Assembly: GCA_002385475.1 (NCBI GenBank)
Contig: DGDO01000047.1
Location: forward strand, 6,743 to 24,533
Length of the DNA stretch: 17,791 bases
Direction: 5' to 3'
From: Candidatus Sordicultor fermentans
Lineage (GTDB): Bacteria; Atribacterota; Atribacteria; Atribacterales; Caldatribacteriaceae
In this document: piece by piece, positions 6,933 to 14,517 of the stretch
How the letters are laid out: each line of letters starts with the position of its first letter
How positions within the stretch are numbered: the stretch's first letter is position 1
Notes under the pieces: generated by a model
What the model was told of the DNA's origin: nothing
Seen by the model: only the letters and a program-made list of their open reading frames with translations
The model's database searches: none
Program-made: the position numbers and the translations under genes

Positions 6933-8803
6933 GGAAGAATATTTTTTTACTGGTGGGATTTTTAATCATCTTCTTTTTCTCTCTTCCTATTCTTTCTGAG
7001 AGATGGGAGCGGGAATCTCAATCCAGAGTGGTAGAGCTGGTGGTGGACTGGAATGATTTAGAATGGGTGGGGAAGACAGAGGGAGTAGATCCTCTACTTC
7101 TTGCTGAAGAACTGAAAAAGGAAGGATTTAATAGTTTAGGAATTAGTGAACTTACCTGGAGGCAATTAGTCAGTCAGGGAAGGGCAGTTCCAGTAGCTCC
7201 CTCTCCTTTTTCTTCTCCTATCTTGCGTTATTTTCAGATTTCTGATCCTCTTTTGCGAGAAGCAGTGAAAACCCATCTTCTTCTTTTAGGGAAAGAGGTG
7301 GAAGAAAAAGGAGAGATATTGGGGGTAAATATCCTCTATGAAGAAGAAGATAAAATAGGAGTGGGCTGGGATTATAGAATTTTACAGGCTTTACAAGAAC
7401 AGGGGTTTCGCCTTATACTCCGTCCTTATAATCGTTATAATATCCCTCCCTCGGTTTTAGAAAGTTTGCTGGAAGAAAAAGCCTGGGAAATGACGGAAGG
7501 GATTATTTTTTCTGGAGATAGCGTTCTAGGAGCACCTCGCACGGATTCACTGCGTTTTCTCTCTTCTTTTCTGGAAGAAAAGGGGCTGTTCTGGGGATAT
7601 CTTGAGTTTGTGGGACAAAAAGGAGAAACCACCCTTGCTTCTCTCGCCCCTCATTTTACTCTTCGGGCTCACAGTATCCCTCCTGAGGAGCTGAAGGGCT
7701 ATACCCCGGGAGAAGCCCGGGACCGGTTTTTACGGGCGGTAAAGGAAAGGTCAGTTCCCATCCTTTATCTCCGTCTTTTTACCGATCCTCCTGCTTTTGA
7801 AAGCTGGGAGAAAAACTTATCTTACTTACTCTCAGTTAAAAAGGAGCTGGTTGATAATGGGTATACTCCAGGAGAGGTGAGCGTTCCTTCTACTTCTTTT
7901 TCTCCTCCCCTTTATTCTTTACTTTTCTTTTCTCTGGCCCTATCTTTTTTTGCTTTTTATCTCTGGGGTTCCTTTTTCCGTCCTTCTTTCTGGATCATTC
8001 CCCTGTGTTTTATTCCTCTTGCAGGATTAATTTTCTATAACCCTCTGTGGGGGATGAGGGTTTTGGGACTTCTTGCTGGTATTGTTTATCCTACTTCAGG
8101 AGTAATTATTTTGATTGACGCTATTTCTTCAGGAAAGGGGAAGCTCCAGAGCTTGGGATGGGCATTTATGACTCTATTTTCCGGGGCTCTAACTGTATCT
8201 ATGGGTCTTTACCACTGGTTGTTCCTTTTGCGAATTTACCAGTACTGGGGAGTAAAAGTTTCTCTTATTGCACCTCCTCTTTTTGTCCTCTTTTATCTTT
8301 TTAAAAAGAGCTACTGGGGGGTGAGCATTCAACAGGTTTTACTGGAGGACTTAAAGAGATTTGAGTTATTAATAGTAGCTTTTTTAGGAATAGCGGCACT
8401 ACTTTACCTTACTCGCTCGGGTAACTTTCCCCTCTTGCCCGCCGGTGGTTTAGAGACCAGGATTCGCTCTCTTTTAGAGCGTCTTTTGTTTATGCGTCCC
8501 CGCACTAAAGAATTTTTGATTGGTTACCCGGCCCTCTGGCTTTTATTTTACTGGGATAAAGACAAAGTTCGCCCCGCCTACAGCTTAATTCTGTGGTTGG
8601 GAGTGTCGGTGGGATTTGCCACTTTTTTCAATTCTTTTTGTCATATTCATACCCCTTTTCTTTATATCCTTTTACGATTTCTCAATGCCTTGGTGCTGAG
8701 TCTTCCTGTAGCAGTAATCTATATTGTAGTGATAAAATTGGCTCTCTTTCTGTGGCAGAGAATAGGGAGATGGGGAGAGAGAGGTCATTCAGCAGAAAAT
8801 TAA
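6929..8803 (+). CDS. DUF5693-like multi-pass membrane protein
   Basis: This 624-residue protein has an N-terminal hydrophobic anchor (about 4-22), a soluble domain of some 300 residues likely outside the membrane, and then about eight hydrophobic segments from about 328 to 608. The soluble part has alternating strands and helices (WNDLEWVGKTEGVDPLLLA, then a GFNSLGISE block) that may form a barrel-like fold. The C-terminal part holds RTKEFLIGYP (525-534) and NSFCHIHTPFLYILLR (568-583), the blocks by which I recognise the DUF5693 family. I know of no proven function. In Firmicutes, and I believe in Synergistota and Atribacterota, the family commonly sits next to csaB and a TagA/WecG transferase, as here, which suggests a part in making or exporting a pyruvylated surface polymer. 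GAGGAGGG precedes the ATG. Confidence 0.8.
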   Translation: MRKNIFLLVGFLIIFFFSLPILSERWERESQSRVVELVVDWNDLEWVGKTEGVDPLLLAEELKKEGFNSLGISELTWRQLVSQGRAVPVAPSPFSSPILRYFQISDPLLREAVKTHLLLLGKEVEEKGEILGVNILYEEEDKIGVGWDYRILQALQEQGFRLILRPYNRYNIPPSVLESLLEEKAWEMTEGIIFSGDSVLGAPRTDSLRFLSSFLEEKGLFWGYLEFVGQKGETTLASLAPHFTLRAHSIPPEELKGYTPGEARDRFLRAVKERSVPILYLRLFTDPPAFESWEKNLSYLLSVKKELVDNGYTPGEVSVPSTSFSPPLYSLLFFSLALSFFAFYLWGSFFRPSFWIIPLCFIPLAGLIFYNPLWGMRVLGLLAGIVYPTSGVIILIDAISSGKGKLQSLGWAFMTLFSGALTVSMGLYHWLFLLRIYQYWGVKVSLIAPPLFVLFYLFKKSYWGVSIQQVLLEDLKRFELLIVAFLGIAALLYLTRSGNFPLLPAGGLETRIRSLLERLLFMRPRTKEFLIGYPALWLLFYWDKDKVRPAYSLILWLGVSVGFATFFNSFCHIHTPFLYILLRFLNALVLSLPVAVIYIVVIKLALFLWQRIGRWGERGHSAEN

Positions 8804-9848
8804 ACTCTTTATCTTAGGGTATTATGGTTTTGGAAACTGGGGAGATGAACTCAGTCTCCGGGCAGTTCTGGGAGATTTAGAAAGAATTAGAGAAGAGCTA
8901 AATCTCCCTTTTTTTTATCAGGTTTTGTACCGAGAGAGCGATTTTTTACTTCCTCTTCCTGAGAATGCGTTTCCTCTGGAGAGAGACAGTTTTTTTTCTG
9001 TTCTTCAAGCAATCAAAAGTAGTGATTATATCCTGGTAGGAGGAGGGAGCCTCCTGCAGGATGTTACCAGTTTTCGTTCTCTTCTTTATTATTTTTCCCT
9101 TTTGCGCTGGGCACAGTTGTGGAATAAAAAAGTTATTTTTTACCGGGTGGGCTTAGGCCCTCTTATCCGAAGAGAAAGTCGTTTTTTGGTCTCTCGCCTT
9201 CTAAGAAAAAGCTCTCTTTCCATTTTTCGTGATGAGGAAAGCTTAAATCTCGCTTTAGATTTAGGAGCTCCTTCTTCTTTTTTGGGAGCCGATCCCCTTT
9301 TTTCCTGGGGGGGAAAAGAAAAAAAGGAAGAAGGAGAAAAAGTAGCCTTGTTTGTTCGCTCTTTCCCGGAAGAAAACAGGGAAGCTTTATATCGGGCTTT
9401 TTTACGATTCAGCAAGGTAGAGGAAAAAAGATTGGAGATAGTGGCTTTTCACCCGGAAAAGGATAGGGAGATAGCTAAAGATATAGCTCAATACTTGAGA
9501 TGTCCTTGTGTTATTCTTTCTCAATTTTCTCAGATAATCCCTTATTTTGAAAAGTTAAAAGCAGTTTTTACTCTCCGCTTGCATCCGGCAATTCTGGCTA
9601 CTTTGTTGGATATTCCCTGGTTTGCCCTGGACTTAGACCCTAAAATCCGGGCTTTTTCTCGGTGGTGGGGGGAGGAAAATCTTCTTTCCTTTTCTGACCT
9701 GGAAGAAAATAGGCTGGAAGAGGTTTATCAGAGAAGGGATATTTTAAGGGAAAGAGGAAAAGAGGTAAAAAGGGAACTGAAGCAAAAATCAGAGGATAGT
9801 GTGAAAATACTGGGAGAATTTTTGAAAAATGCTGAGAAAGTGAGATGA
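8787..9848 (+). CDS. csaB: Polysaccharide pyruvyl transferase CsaB (rare ATT start)
   Basis: CsaB adds a ketal-linked pyruvyl group to a cell-wall polymer; in many bacteria this is what SLH-domain S-layer proteins bind. The family N-terminus GYYGFGNWGDE is encoded at 8817-8849, in the same frame as the rest, so the first standard start (TTG 8925) would cut off an essential part. The frame is open from 8766 but has no ATG, GTG or TTG before 8925. The best candidate is ATT at 8787-8789, with GGGGAG at 8772-8777 nine bases upstream, giving 353 residues. Other motifs in this numbering are GGGSLLQD at 85-92 and RLH at 264-266, the latter matching the conserved RLH of the family. The start overlaps the previous gene by 17 bases and the end overlaps the next by 4. 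Family certain; start inferred. Confidence 0.88.
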   Translation: MQQKIKLFILGYYGFGNWGDELSLRAVLGDLERIREELNLPFFYQVLYRESDFLLPLPENAFPLERDSFFSVLQAIKSSDYILVGGGSLLQDVTSFRSLLYYFSLLRWAQLWNKKVIFYRVGLGPLIRRESRFLVSRLLRKSSLSIFRDEESLNLALDLGAPSSFLGADPLFSWGGKEKKEEGEKVALFVRSFPEENREALYRAFLRFSKVEEKRLEIVAFHPEKDREIAKDIAQYLRCPCVILSQFSQIIPYFEKLKAVFTLRLHPAILATLLDIPWFALDLDPKIRAFSRWWGEENLLSFSDLEENRLEEVYQRRDILRERGKEVKRELKQKSEDSVKILGEFLKNAEKVR

Positions 9849-10585
9849 AAATCACTACTCGAGAACTTTTCGGTCTTTCTTTTTATGATTGTTCTTTGCC
9901 GGAGCTTTTAGAAGTGTTAGAAGATAAGATAGAGAAAAAGGAAAAAACGCATGTAATAACCGCCAATCCGGAAATTTTGGCCCGGGGATTTCAGGAGGAA
10001 GAGTTGAATAAGGTGCTAAAAGAAGCAGAAATTGTGGTAGCTGATGGTATAGGAGTGGTGATGGCTTCCCGTTTTCTGGGAGAGGCGATAAGCCACCGTT
10101 TGCCCGGAGTAGAGATAGGAGAAGCTCTTATGATGCAAGCGGAGGAGAAAGAGTGGCGATTTTATTTCCTGGGGGGAAGAGAAGAGGTGGTAGAAGAGGC
10201 AGTAAAAGAGCTGAAAGAAAAATATCCTCATCTTGAGATTGGCGGTTTTCATCATGGTTATTTTGGAGATAATGATGAAGAAGTTATAAAAGATATCAAT
10301 CGGGCCAGCCCTGATATCCTATTTGTGGGTCTGGGATCCCCTCGTCAGGAATACTGGATCAGGGAAAATCGAGAGAGGATAAATGCTCTGGTGATGATGG
10401 GAGTGGGAGGAAGTTTTGATGTGTGGAGCGGGACTAAAAAGAGAGCCCCTCGATGGATAAGGAAATTGAATCTGGAGTGGGCATATCGCATCATTTGTGA
10501 ACCACAACGTCTGCAAAGAGTTGTTCCCGCTTTCTTTAATTTTGCTCGATTAGTATGGAAAGAGAAGAGAGACCCGACGGTATAG
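9845..10585 (+). CDS. WecG/TagA/CpsF family glycosyltransferase
   Basis: The 246-residue enzyme belongs to the family that transfers N-acetylmannosamine (TagA) or N-acetylmannosaminuronate (WecG) onto undecaprenyl-diphosphate-GlcNAc, the first committed step of wall teichoic acid or similar polymers. Visible family residues are T39 and the TANPE block, the catalytic-type D67 in VADG, R85 in HRLPG and Q168 in GSPRQEYW. It has a Rossmann-like centre (FYFLGG and ILFVGLGSPRQ), no signal peptide and a basic C-terminal stretch rich in Arg and aromatic residues (WAYRIICEPQRLQR), which in this family packs against the membrane. Coupling to csaB through an ATGA overlap suggests the pyruvyl group is put on the polymer whose linkage unit this enzyme begins. 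Substrate sugar is not determined from the sequence. Confidence 0.92.
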   Translation: MKITTRELFGLSFYDCSLPELLEVLEDKIEKKEKTHVITANPEILARGFQEEELNKVLKEAEIVVADGIGVVMASRFLGEAISHRLPGVEIGEALMMQAEEKEWRFYFLGGREEVVEEAVKELKEKYPHLEIGGFHHGYFGDNDEEVIKDINRASPDILFVGLGSPRQEYWIRENRERINALVMMGVGGSFDVWSGTKKRAPRWIRKLNLEWAYRIICEPQRLQRVVPAFFNFARLVWKEKRDPTV

Positions 10586-10591
10586 TATAAT
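10586..10591 (+). promoter_or_regulatory. Possible -10 box before ftsE
   Basis: A perfect TATAAT lies in the 26-base gap between the glycosyltransferase stop and ftsE, one of the widest gaps in the window. I see no TTGACA-like -35 at 16-18 bases upstream and no TGn extension, so this could be an internal promoter for the division genes or a chance match in AT-rich sequence. Confidence 0.35.
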
Positions 10592-10611
10592 ATCGAACAA
10601 GAGGAAGTAAG

Positions 10612-11277
10612 ATGGGATTTTTGGAATTTAAAAAAGTCTATAAAGTTTACCCTGCGGGGGTAAAAGCTTTAGATAATGTAAATCTTTCCATAGAGAAGGG
10701 AGAGTTTGTTTTTCTCTGGGGAGCCACGGGAGCGGGAAAAACTACCTTGATGAAACTTATCACCAGGGAAGAGCTACCAACTTCGGGAGAGGTATGGCTG
10801 GAAAGATGTAAAATAAGCTCTCTGGAGGATCGTTATCTACCTATTTTGCGTCGCAATTTAGGAGTTGTTTTTCAGGATTTGAAATTGGTGCCTCACTGGA
10901 CGGTTTTTGAAAATCTTATTTCTCCGCTTCTGGTTCTGGGAGTGAAAAAGAGAGATGCCCATCGCCTGGCGGAAGGAATTCTGGATTTAGTGCACCTACA
11001 AGATAAAAAACATCATAAAACAGAATGGCTTTCCGGCGGGGAAAAACAGAAGTTATGTCTGGGTAGAGCTTTAATTCATCGTCCTCATTTAGTTCTGGCT
11101 GATGAGCCCACGGGAAACCTGGATGGTGCGACTGCTTTAGGTTTGGTGGGAACCTTGTTTGAATTTTCTGAGAGGTCAGGAGCAACAGTGATTATAGCCA
11201 CTCACAGCGAAAAACTAGTAAATCGATTCCCGGGTCGTTTAGTTGTGTTAGATAAAGGTAAGATAATCCAGTCTTAA
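10612..11277 (+). CDS. ftsE: Cell division ATP-binding protein FtsE
   Basis: FtsE is the cytoplasmic ABC ATPase that, with FtsX, signals to peptidoglycan hydrolases at the division septum. The 221 residues have all ABC elements: Walker A GATGAGKTT (37-45), Q-loop Q88 in VVFQDLKL, signature LSGGEKQK (140-147), Walker B VLADEP (161-166) and H-loop H198 in ATHSE. The DLKLVPHWTVFEN stretch after the Q-loop is typical of FtsE. Walker A and signature vary slightly from the usual GPSGAGKST and LSGGEQQR, without loss of catalytic residues. GAGGAAG at 10601-10607 precedes the start; ftsX follows 12 bases downstream, the usual pairing. Confidence 0.95.
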   Translation: MGFLEFKKVYKVYPAGVKALDNVNLSIEKGEFVFLWGATGAGKTTLMKLITREELPTSGEVWLERCKISSLEDRYLPILRRNLGVVFQDLKLVPHWTVFENLISPLLVLGVKKRDAHRLAEGILDLVHLQDKKHHKTEWLSGGEKQKLCLGRALIHRPHLVLADEPTGNLDGATALGLVGTLFEFSERSGATVIIATHSEKLVNRFPGRLVVLDKGKIIQS

Positions 11278-11289
11278 GGAGAATGAGTT

Positions 11290-12159
11290 TTGCCTAAAAG
11301 CAAAGAAGCCTTTCATCATCGGGGAACTTCTTATATAGTGATGGGATTCTTGAGTATTTTTATCACTCAACTGCTTTTAAACCTTTTCATTTTTGGTTAT
11401 TTAGAATTGGAGCAGATGGGAGGAGTGTGGCAGAGTAGTTTTACCATCCGAGCTTTTTTCCCGGAAGAGGTATCTCCTGAGGTAGTAGAAGACGTAAAGG
11501 AGAAGGTCAAAGCCCTGCCTCTTGTAGGAGAGGTAAAGTTGGTTGATTCAGAGGAAGCCAAAAGTAGATTTTTGAGTTATTTTAACCTGCAAGAAGAGGA
11601 TCTCGGTTTAGAAGAAAATCCTTTTCCTCCTTCTCTGGAAGTTCAAGCACAACGGGTAGAAGAATTGCCCTTTCTGGCTCAGGAGTTAGAAAAGATAGAA
11701 GAATTTGAAGAAGTTTTTTATGGGGGAGAAAATACCGATGCTCTTCTGCGCTTTTATCGCTTTTTCCTTACTGCTGGGGGGCTTTTACTTCTGGCTCTTT
11801 TTGTTTTTTCCCTTTTAGTGGTTACCACTGTTATCAGAGCTTCTATTCAAGCCCGAGAAACAGAAATTGAAGTCTGGAACCTCATGGGAGCCACTAAACG
11901 GTTTATTCGAGCACCTTTTATCTATCAGGGAGTGATGGAAGGTTTAAGTGGAGGAGTGACAGCTTTTGTAGTTAGCCTGGTTTTTTTCCACTTCTTGCTC
12001 GATTTTCTTAATACTTCTTTTCCTCTTTTTTTCTGGATAAACTGGGAAGAGCTGATTTTGCCACTGGGAGTGGTAAGTATTTTGATGAGCAGTTTTTTGG
12101 GGTTTCTGGGAGCACTTTTGGCTTGCAACTCGATAGAAGAGGAAAGTGCTAAAAAATGA
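11290..12159 (+). CDS. ftsX: Cell division protein FtsX
   Basis: FtsX is the membrane partner of FtsE; its outer loop recruits an activator of wall hydrolases. The 289 residues show one hydrophobic segment near the N-terminus (about 17-37), an extracellular domain (about 40-150) beginning SSFTIRAFFPEEVSPEVVED, and three C-terminal membrane segments (about 157-183, 222-240 and 253-278). Between the second and third is the conserved cytoplasmic block ETEIEVWNLMGATKRFIRAP, the coupling region facing FtsE. The start is TTG at 11290 with AAGGAG at 11276-11281, eight bases away; a nearby ATG at 11283 is out of frame. The stop overlaps the EnvC-like gene by an ATGA, which supports a functional trio. 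Confidence 0.93.
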   Translation: MPKSKEAFHHRGTSYIVMGFLSIFITQLLLNLFIFGYLELEQMGGVWQSSFTIRAFFPEEVSPEVVEDVKEKVKALPLVGEVKLVDSEEAKSRFLSYFNLQEEDLGLEENPFPPSLEVQAQRVEELPFLAQELEKIEEFEEVFYGGENTDALLRFYRFFLTAGGLLLLALFVFSLLVVTTVIRASIQARETEIEVWNLMGATKRFIRAPFIYQGVMEGLSGGVTAFVVSLVFFHFLLDFLNTSFPLFFWINWEELILPLGVVSILMSSFLGFLGALLACNSIEEESAKK

Positions 12160-13334
12160 GGAAGATTACTTTCTCGTTACTGATATTTCTTGTTTTACTT
12201 TTATTTTTCTTTAATCTCCCCGGAGGAGCTCAAGACTTAGAGAAAGAAATTTCCGAGCAGCAGGCAAAGTTGGAGAAGCTGAGAAGCGAGCAGTTGAAAT
12301 TAGATCGGGAGTTAGATAAATTATTGAAGGATGAAAAAAATCTGGTTAAAGAGATAGCAAACTTAGATAAACAAATCGAAAATCTGGAGAAAAATGCTGC
12401 TCAGTCCCGGGCCAAAATTCTCCAGCTGGAAGCGGAGAGAGCAAAACTCCAGAAGGAAATTGAAGTTCTTTCCCGGAAAATAGAGGAAGACAAAGGAAAG
12501 GTGAAAGATATTTTAGTCCGGGCTTATAAATATAACGGGGGAGTTAGTTTCTGGGAGTTGCTCATGACCACCAGTCACCCTGCTCAGTGGGAAGAGCAGT
12601 GGTTTCTCCTCCGTAAATATTATAAATCTCAAGCCGATAATCTTGAACGTTATTTAGGAGAAAAGGAAACAAAGGAAAAAAAGGAGGAAGAATTAGCACA
12701 GATGATTCGTTTAGAGCTGGTATTAAAAGAGCAAGCACTTTTAGAAAACGAGAAACTGGCTAAGCTAAAAGACACTCGGGAGAAAATGCGGCAGAAAATT
12801 GCCTCAGATAAAAAACAATTTGAGAGGACTAAAAATGAGCTGGTTAAAGCCCAGAAGGAGATGGAGAGCTTGATTGCCAAACTGCAGGAGGATTTAAAAA
12901 AGAAAAGAGAAGGCCAACCCCCGATTTCTATAACTCCAGTAAAACAGGGGCGTCTTTTCTGGCCGGTGCAGGGCACAGTTGTTGAAGGTTTTGGAGAACG
13001 AAAAGACCCCCGTTACGGAATTTCCTTTTATAATCCGGGTATAGATATAGGAGCAGAGAAAGGTAGTCCGGTTTTTGCCGCTCACGATGGAGTAGTGATT
13101 TTGGCTCAAACTCTCCGGGGCTATGGGAAAACTATTCTTTTGGATCATGGAGATATAATAACTATGTATGCTCATCTCTCAGAGATAAAAGTAGAGGGAG
13201 GACAAAAAGTAAAAGGAGGAGAGGTTATTGGTGCAGTGGGTGATACCGGTCTTGTAGAAAGGCCTCTTCTTCACTTTGAGGTGAGGGTGGGAAGTAGTGC
13301 TCGGGAAGAAGACCCCCTCAAATGGCTGAGGTAG
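12156..13334 (+). CDS. EnvC-like murein hydrolase activator with degenerate LytM domain
   Basis: The 392-residue protein has a signal peptide (MRKIT then a hydrophobic run to about 21, followed by GGAQ), two long coiled-coil stretches (about 28-115 and 160-250) separated by RAYKYNGGVSFWELLMTT, and a C-terminal LytM/M23 domain (about 265-392). EnvC in E. coli is held by FtsX and activates the amidases AmiA and AmiB. Active M23 enzymes need HxxxD and HxH. Here the first histidine is N293 (D297 is kept), and the HxH is L371-x-H373, while H340 in MYAHLS remains. Loss of one zinc ligand and one catalytic histidine suggests a non-catalytic activator, as in EnvC. No amidase gene lies in the window. 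It is coupled to ftsX by an ATGA overlap. Confidence 0.9.
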   Translation: MRKITFSLLIFLVLLLFFFNLPGGAQDLEKEISEQQAKLEKLRSEQLKLDRELDKLLKDEKNLVKEIANLDKQIENLEKNAAQSRAKILQLEAERAKLQKEIEVLSRKIEEDKGKVKDILVRAYKYNGGVSFWELLMTTSHPAQWEEQWFLLRKYYKSQADNLERYLGEKETKEKKEEELAQMIRLELVLKEQALLENEKLAKLKDTREKMRQKIASDKKQFERTKNELVKAQKEMESLIAKLQEDLKKKREGQPPISITPVKQGRLFWPVQGTVVEGFGERKDPRYGISFYNPGIDIGAEKGSPVFAAHDGVVILAQTLRGYGKTILLDHGDIITMYAHLSEIKVEGGQKVKGGEVIGAVGDTGLVERPLLHFEVRVGSSAREEDPLKWLR

Positions 13335-13344
13335 GAGGAGAAAA

Positions 13345-14517
13345 ATGAGAGATAAAAGGATCTGGCTAATTGGCTGTTTGATCGCTTTATTGGCACTAAT
13401 TGTGGCCTGGGAGAGCTGGGAAAATAAGGGAGCTTATGGTTTGGGAGGGACTATCGACCTGGAGGAGTGGCAGCCCTTTTTTGAAACCCTTCTTCTACTA
13501 CAAGAGAGCTTTTATTCTGAAACGCCTCTTGAGGGAAGAGCTCTAATGGAAGAAGCTATTCGAGGGGTGTTAAGAGCAACTGGTGATCCTTATGCTCGCT
13601 ACTTGAATGAGGAAGATTATAAGGTTGAAACTTCAGATAGAGTAGAGGGAGAATTTTCCGGTCTGGGTATAGTCATAGCTATTAAGGATGACAAGCTTAC
13701 TGTTATTTCTCCTTTTCAAGGCTCTCCAGCCGAGAAAGCAGGAATTAAAGCTGGAGATGTGATTGTAGAAATAGATGGAGTGCCAGCTCTGGGTATGTCC
13801 TCAGATGAAGCGGTACGAAGGATGAGGGGAGAGCGAGGAACTTCGGTGACTTTAACTATCCAGAGGGAGGGAGAAGAAGAAAATATTGTGGTGGAAGTGG
13901 TGAGAGATATAATCAAAATTCAGAGCGTGGAATATGAAATGCTCTCTGGGAGTATTGGTCTTATTCGTATTTCTGAGTTTCATGGTCGAACTCAAGAAGA
14001 GTTAAAAAAAGCCTTGAGTAGTTTACAAGTTGCAGGGGTGGAAGGTTTAATTTTAGATTTACGCAATAACCCAGGTGGGCTTCTGCAGAGTGCGGTTTTA
14101 GCATCAGGTATGTTTGTTCCTCGAGGTAACCCTCTTTTGATTGTAGAGGATAGAGAGGGGAAAAGAGAAAGCATCACCAATTTTGTAGATCCGGTGTGGA
14201 AAGGGCCGATAGTTTTAGTGATAAATAAAGGGACAGCGAGTGGTGCAGAAATATTAGCTGGAGTTCTACGAGTTCATTTAGGTGCAGAATTAGTGGGAGA
14301 GACAACCTTTGGCAAGGGAGTAGTTCAGGAAATTTTTCCTCTTTCTCATGGAGGAGGAGTAATTTTTACCGTTTCTAAGTATCTCCTTCCCGATGGAACA
14401 GATTTGAATGGTAAGGGATTAGAACCGGACATTCTGGTAAGTGAGGAAGAAGAGCAAATTAAAAAAGCGGAGGAAGAGTTACGTAGATTAATCGATGAGA
14501 AAGCCCTGGTTTCGTAA
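13345..14517 (+). CDS. Carboxyl-terminal processing protease (S41 family, CtpA-like)
   Basis: S41 proteases cut exported proteins near their C-termini; in Gram-negative bacteria some control the level of wall hydrolases, in spore formers they act in signalling. The 390 residues contain an N-terminal membrane anchor (about 7-22), a cap-type helix region, a PDZ domain (about 100-185, GLGIVIAIKDDKLTV to the GEEENIVVEVV strand) and the protease core. The catalytic Ser is S299 in NKGTASGAEIL, the Lys is K324 in TTFGKGVVQ and Q328 completes the triad; the Ser-Lys and Ser-Gln spacings of 25 and 29 match B. subtilis CtpB. AGGAGGAG at 13333-13340 gives a strong ribosome binding site. The position right after the EnvC-like gene suggests it could act on division or wall enzymes, which is inference. 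Confidence 0.93.
   Translation: MRDKRIWLIGCLIALLALIVAWESWENKGAYGLGGTIDLEEWQPFFETLLLLQESFYSETPLEGRALMEEAIRGVLRATGDPYARYLNEEDYKVETSDRVEGEFSGLGIVIAIKDDKLTVISPFQGSPAEKAGIKAGDVIVEIDGVPALGMSSDEAVRRMRGERGTSVTLTIQREGEEENIVVEVVRDIIKIQSVEYEMLSGSIGLIRISEFHGRTQEELKKALSSLQVAGVEGLILDLRNNPGGLLQSAVLASGMFVPRGNPLLIVEDREGKRESITNFVDPVWKGPIVLVINKGTASGAEILAGVLRVHLGAELVGETTFGKGVVQEIFPLSHGGGVIFTVSKYLLPDGTDLNGKGLEPDILVSEEEEQIKKAEEELRRLIDEKALVS

Noticed and set aside
8593..8817. A 74-codon + strand frame over the end of the DUF5693-like gene.
   Set aside because: It is a different frame of a well-supported membrane protein gene, has no recognisable sequence and cannot supply the csaB start because it is out of frame with csaB.
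8909..8916. Run of eight T within csaB, a possible phase-variation or frameshift site.
   Set aside because: The frame is correct on both sides, with conserved CsaB motifs upstream and downstream; T-rich runs are common in this AT-rich sequence.
12650..13175. Minus-strand open frames opposite the EnvC-like gene and similar ones opposite most genes.
   Set aside because: They are rich in Ser, Phe and Lys as expected from the complement of purine-rich coding DNA, have no family motifs, and lie fully inside real genes.
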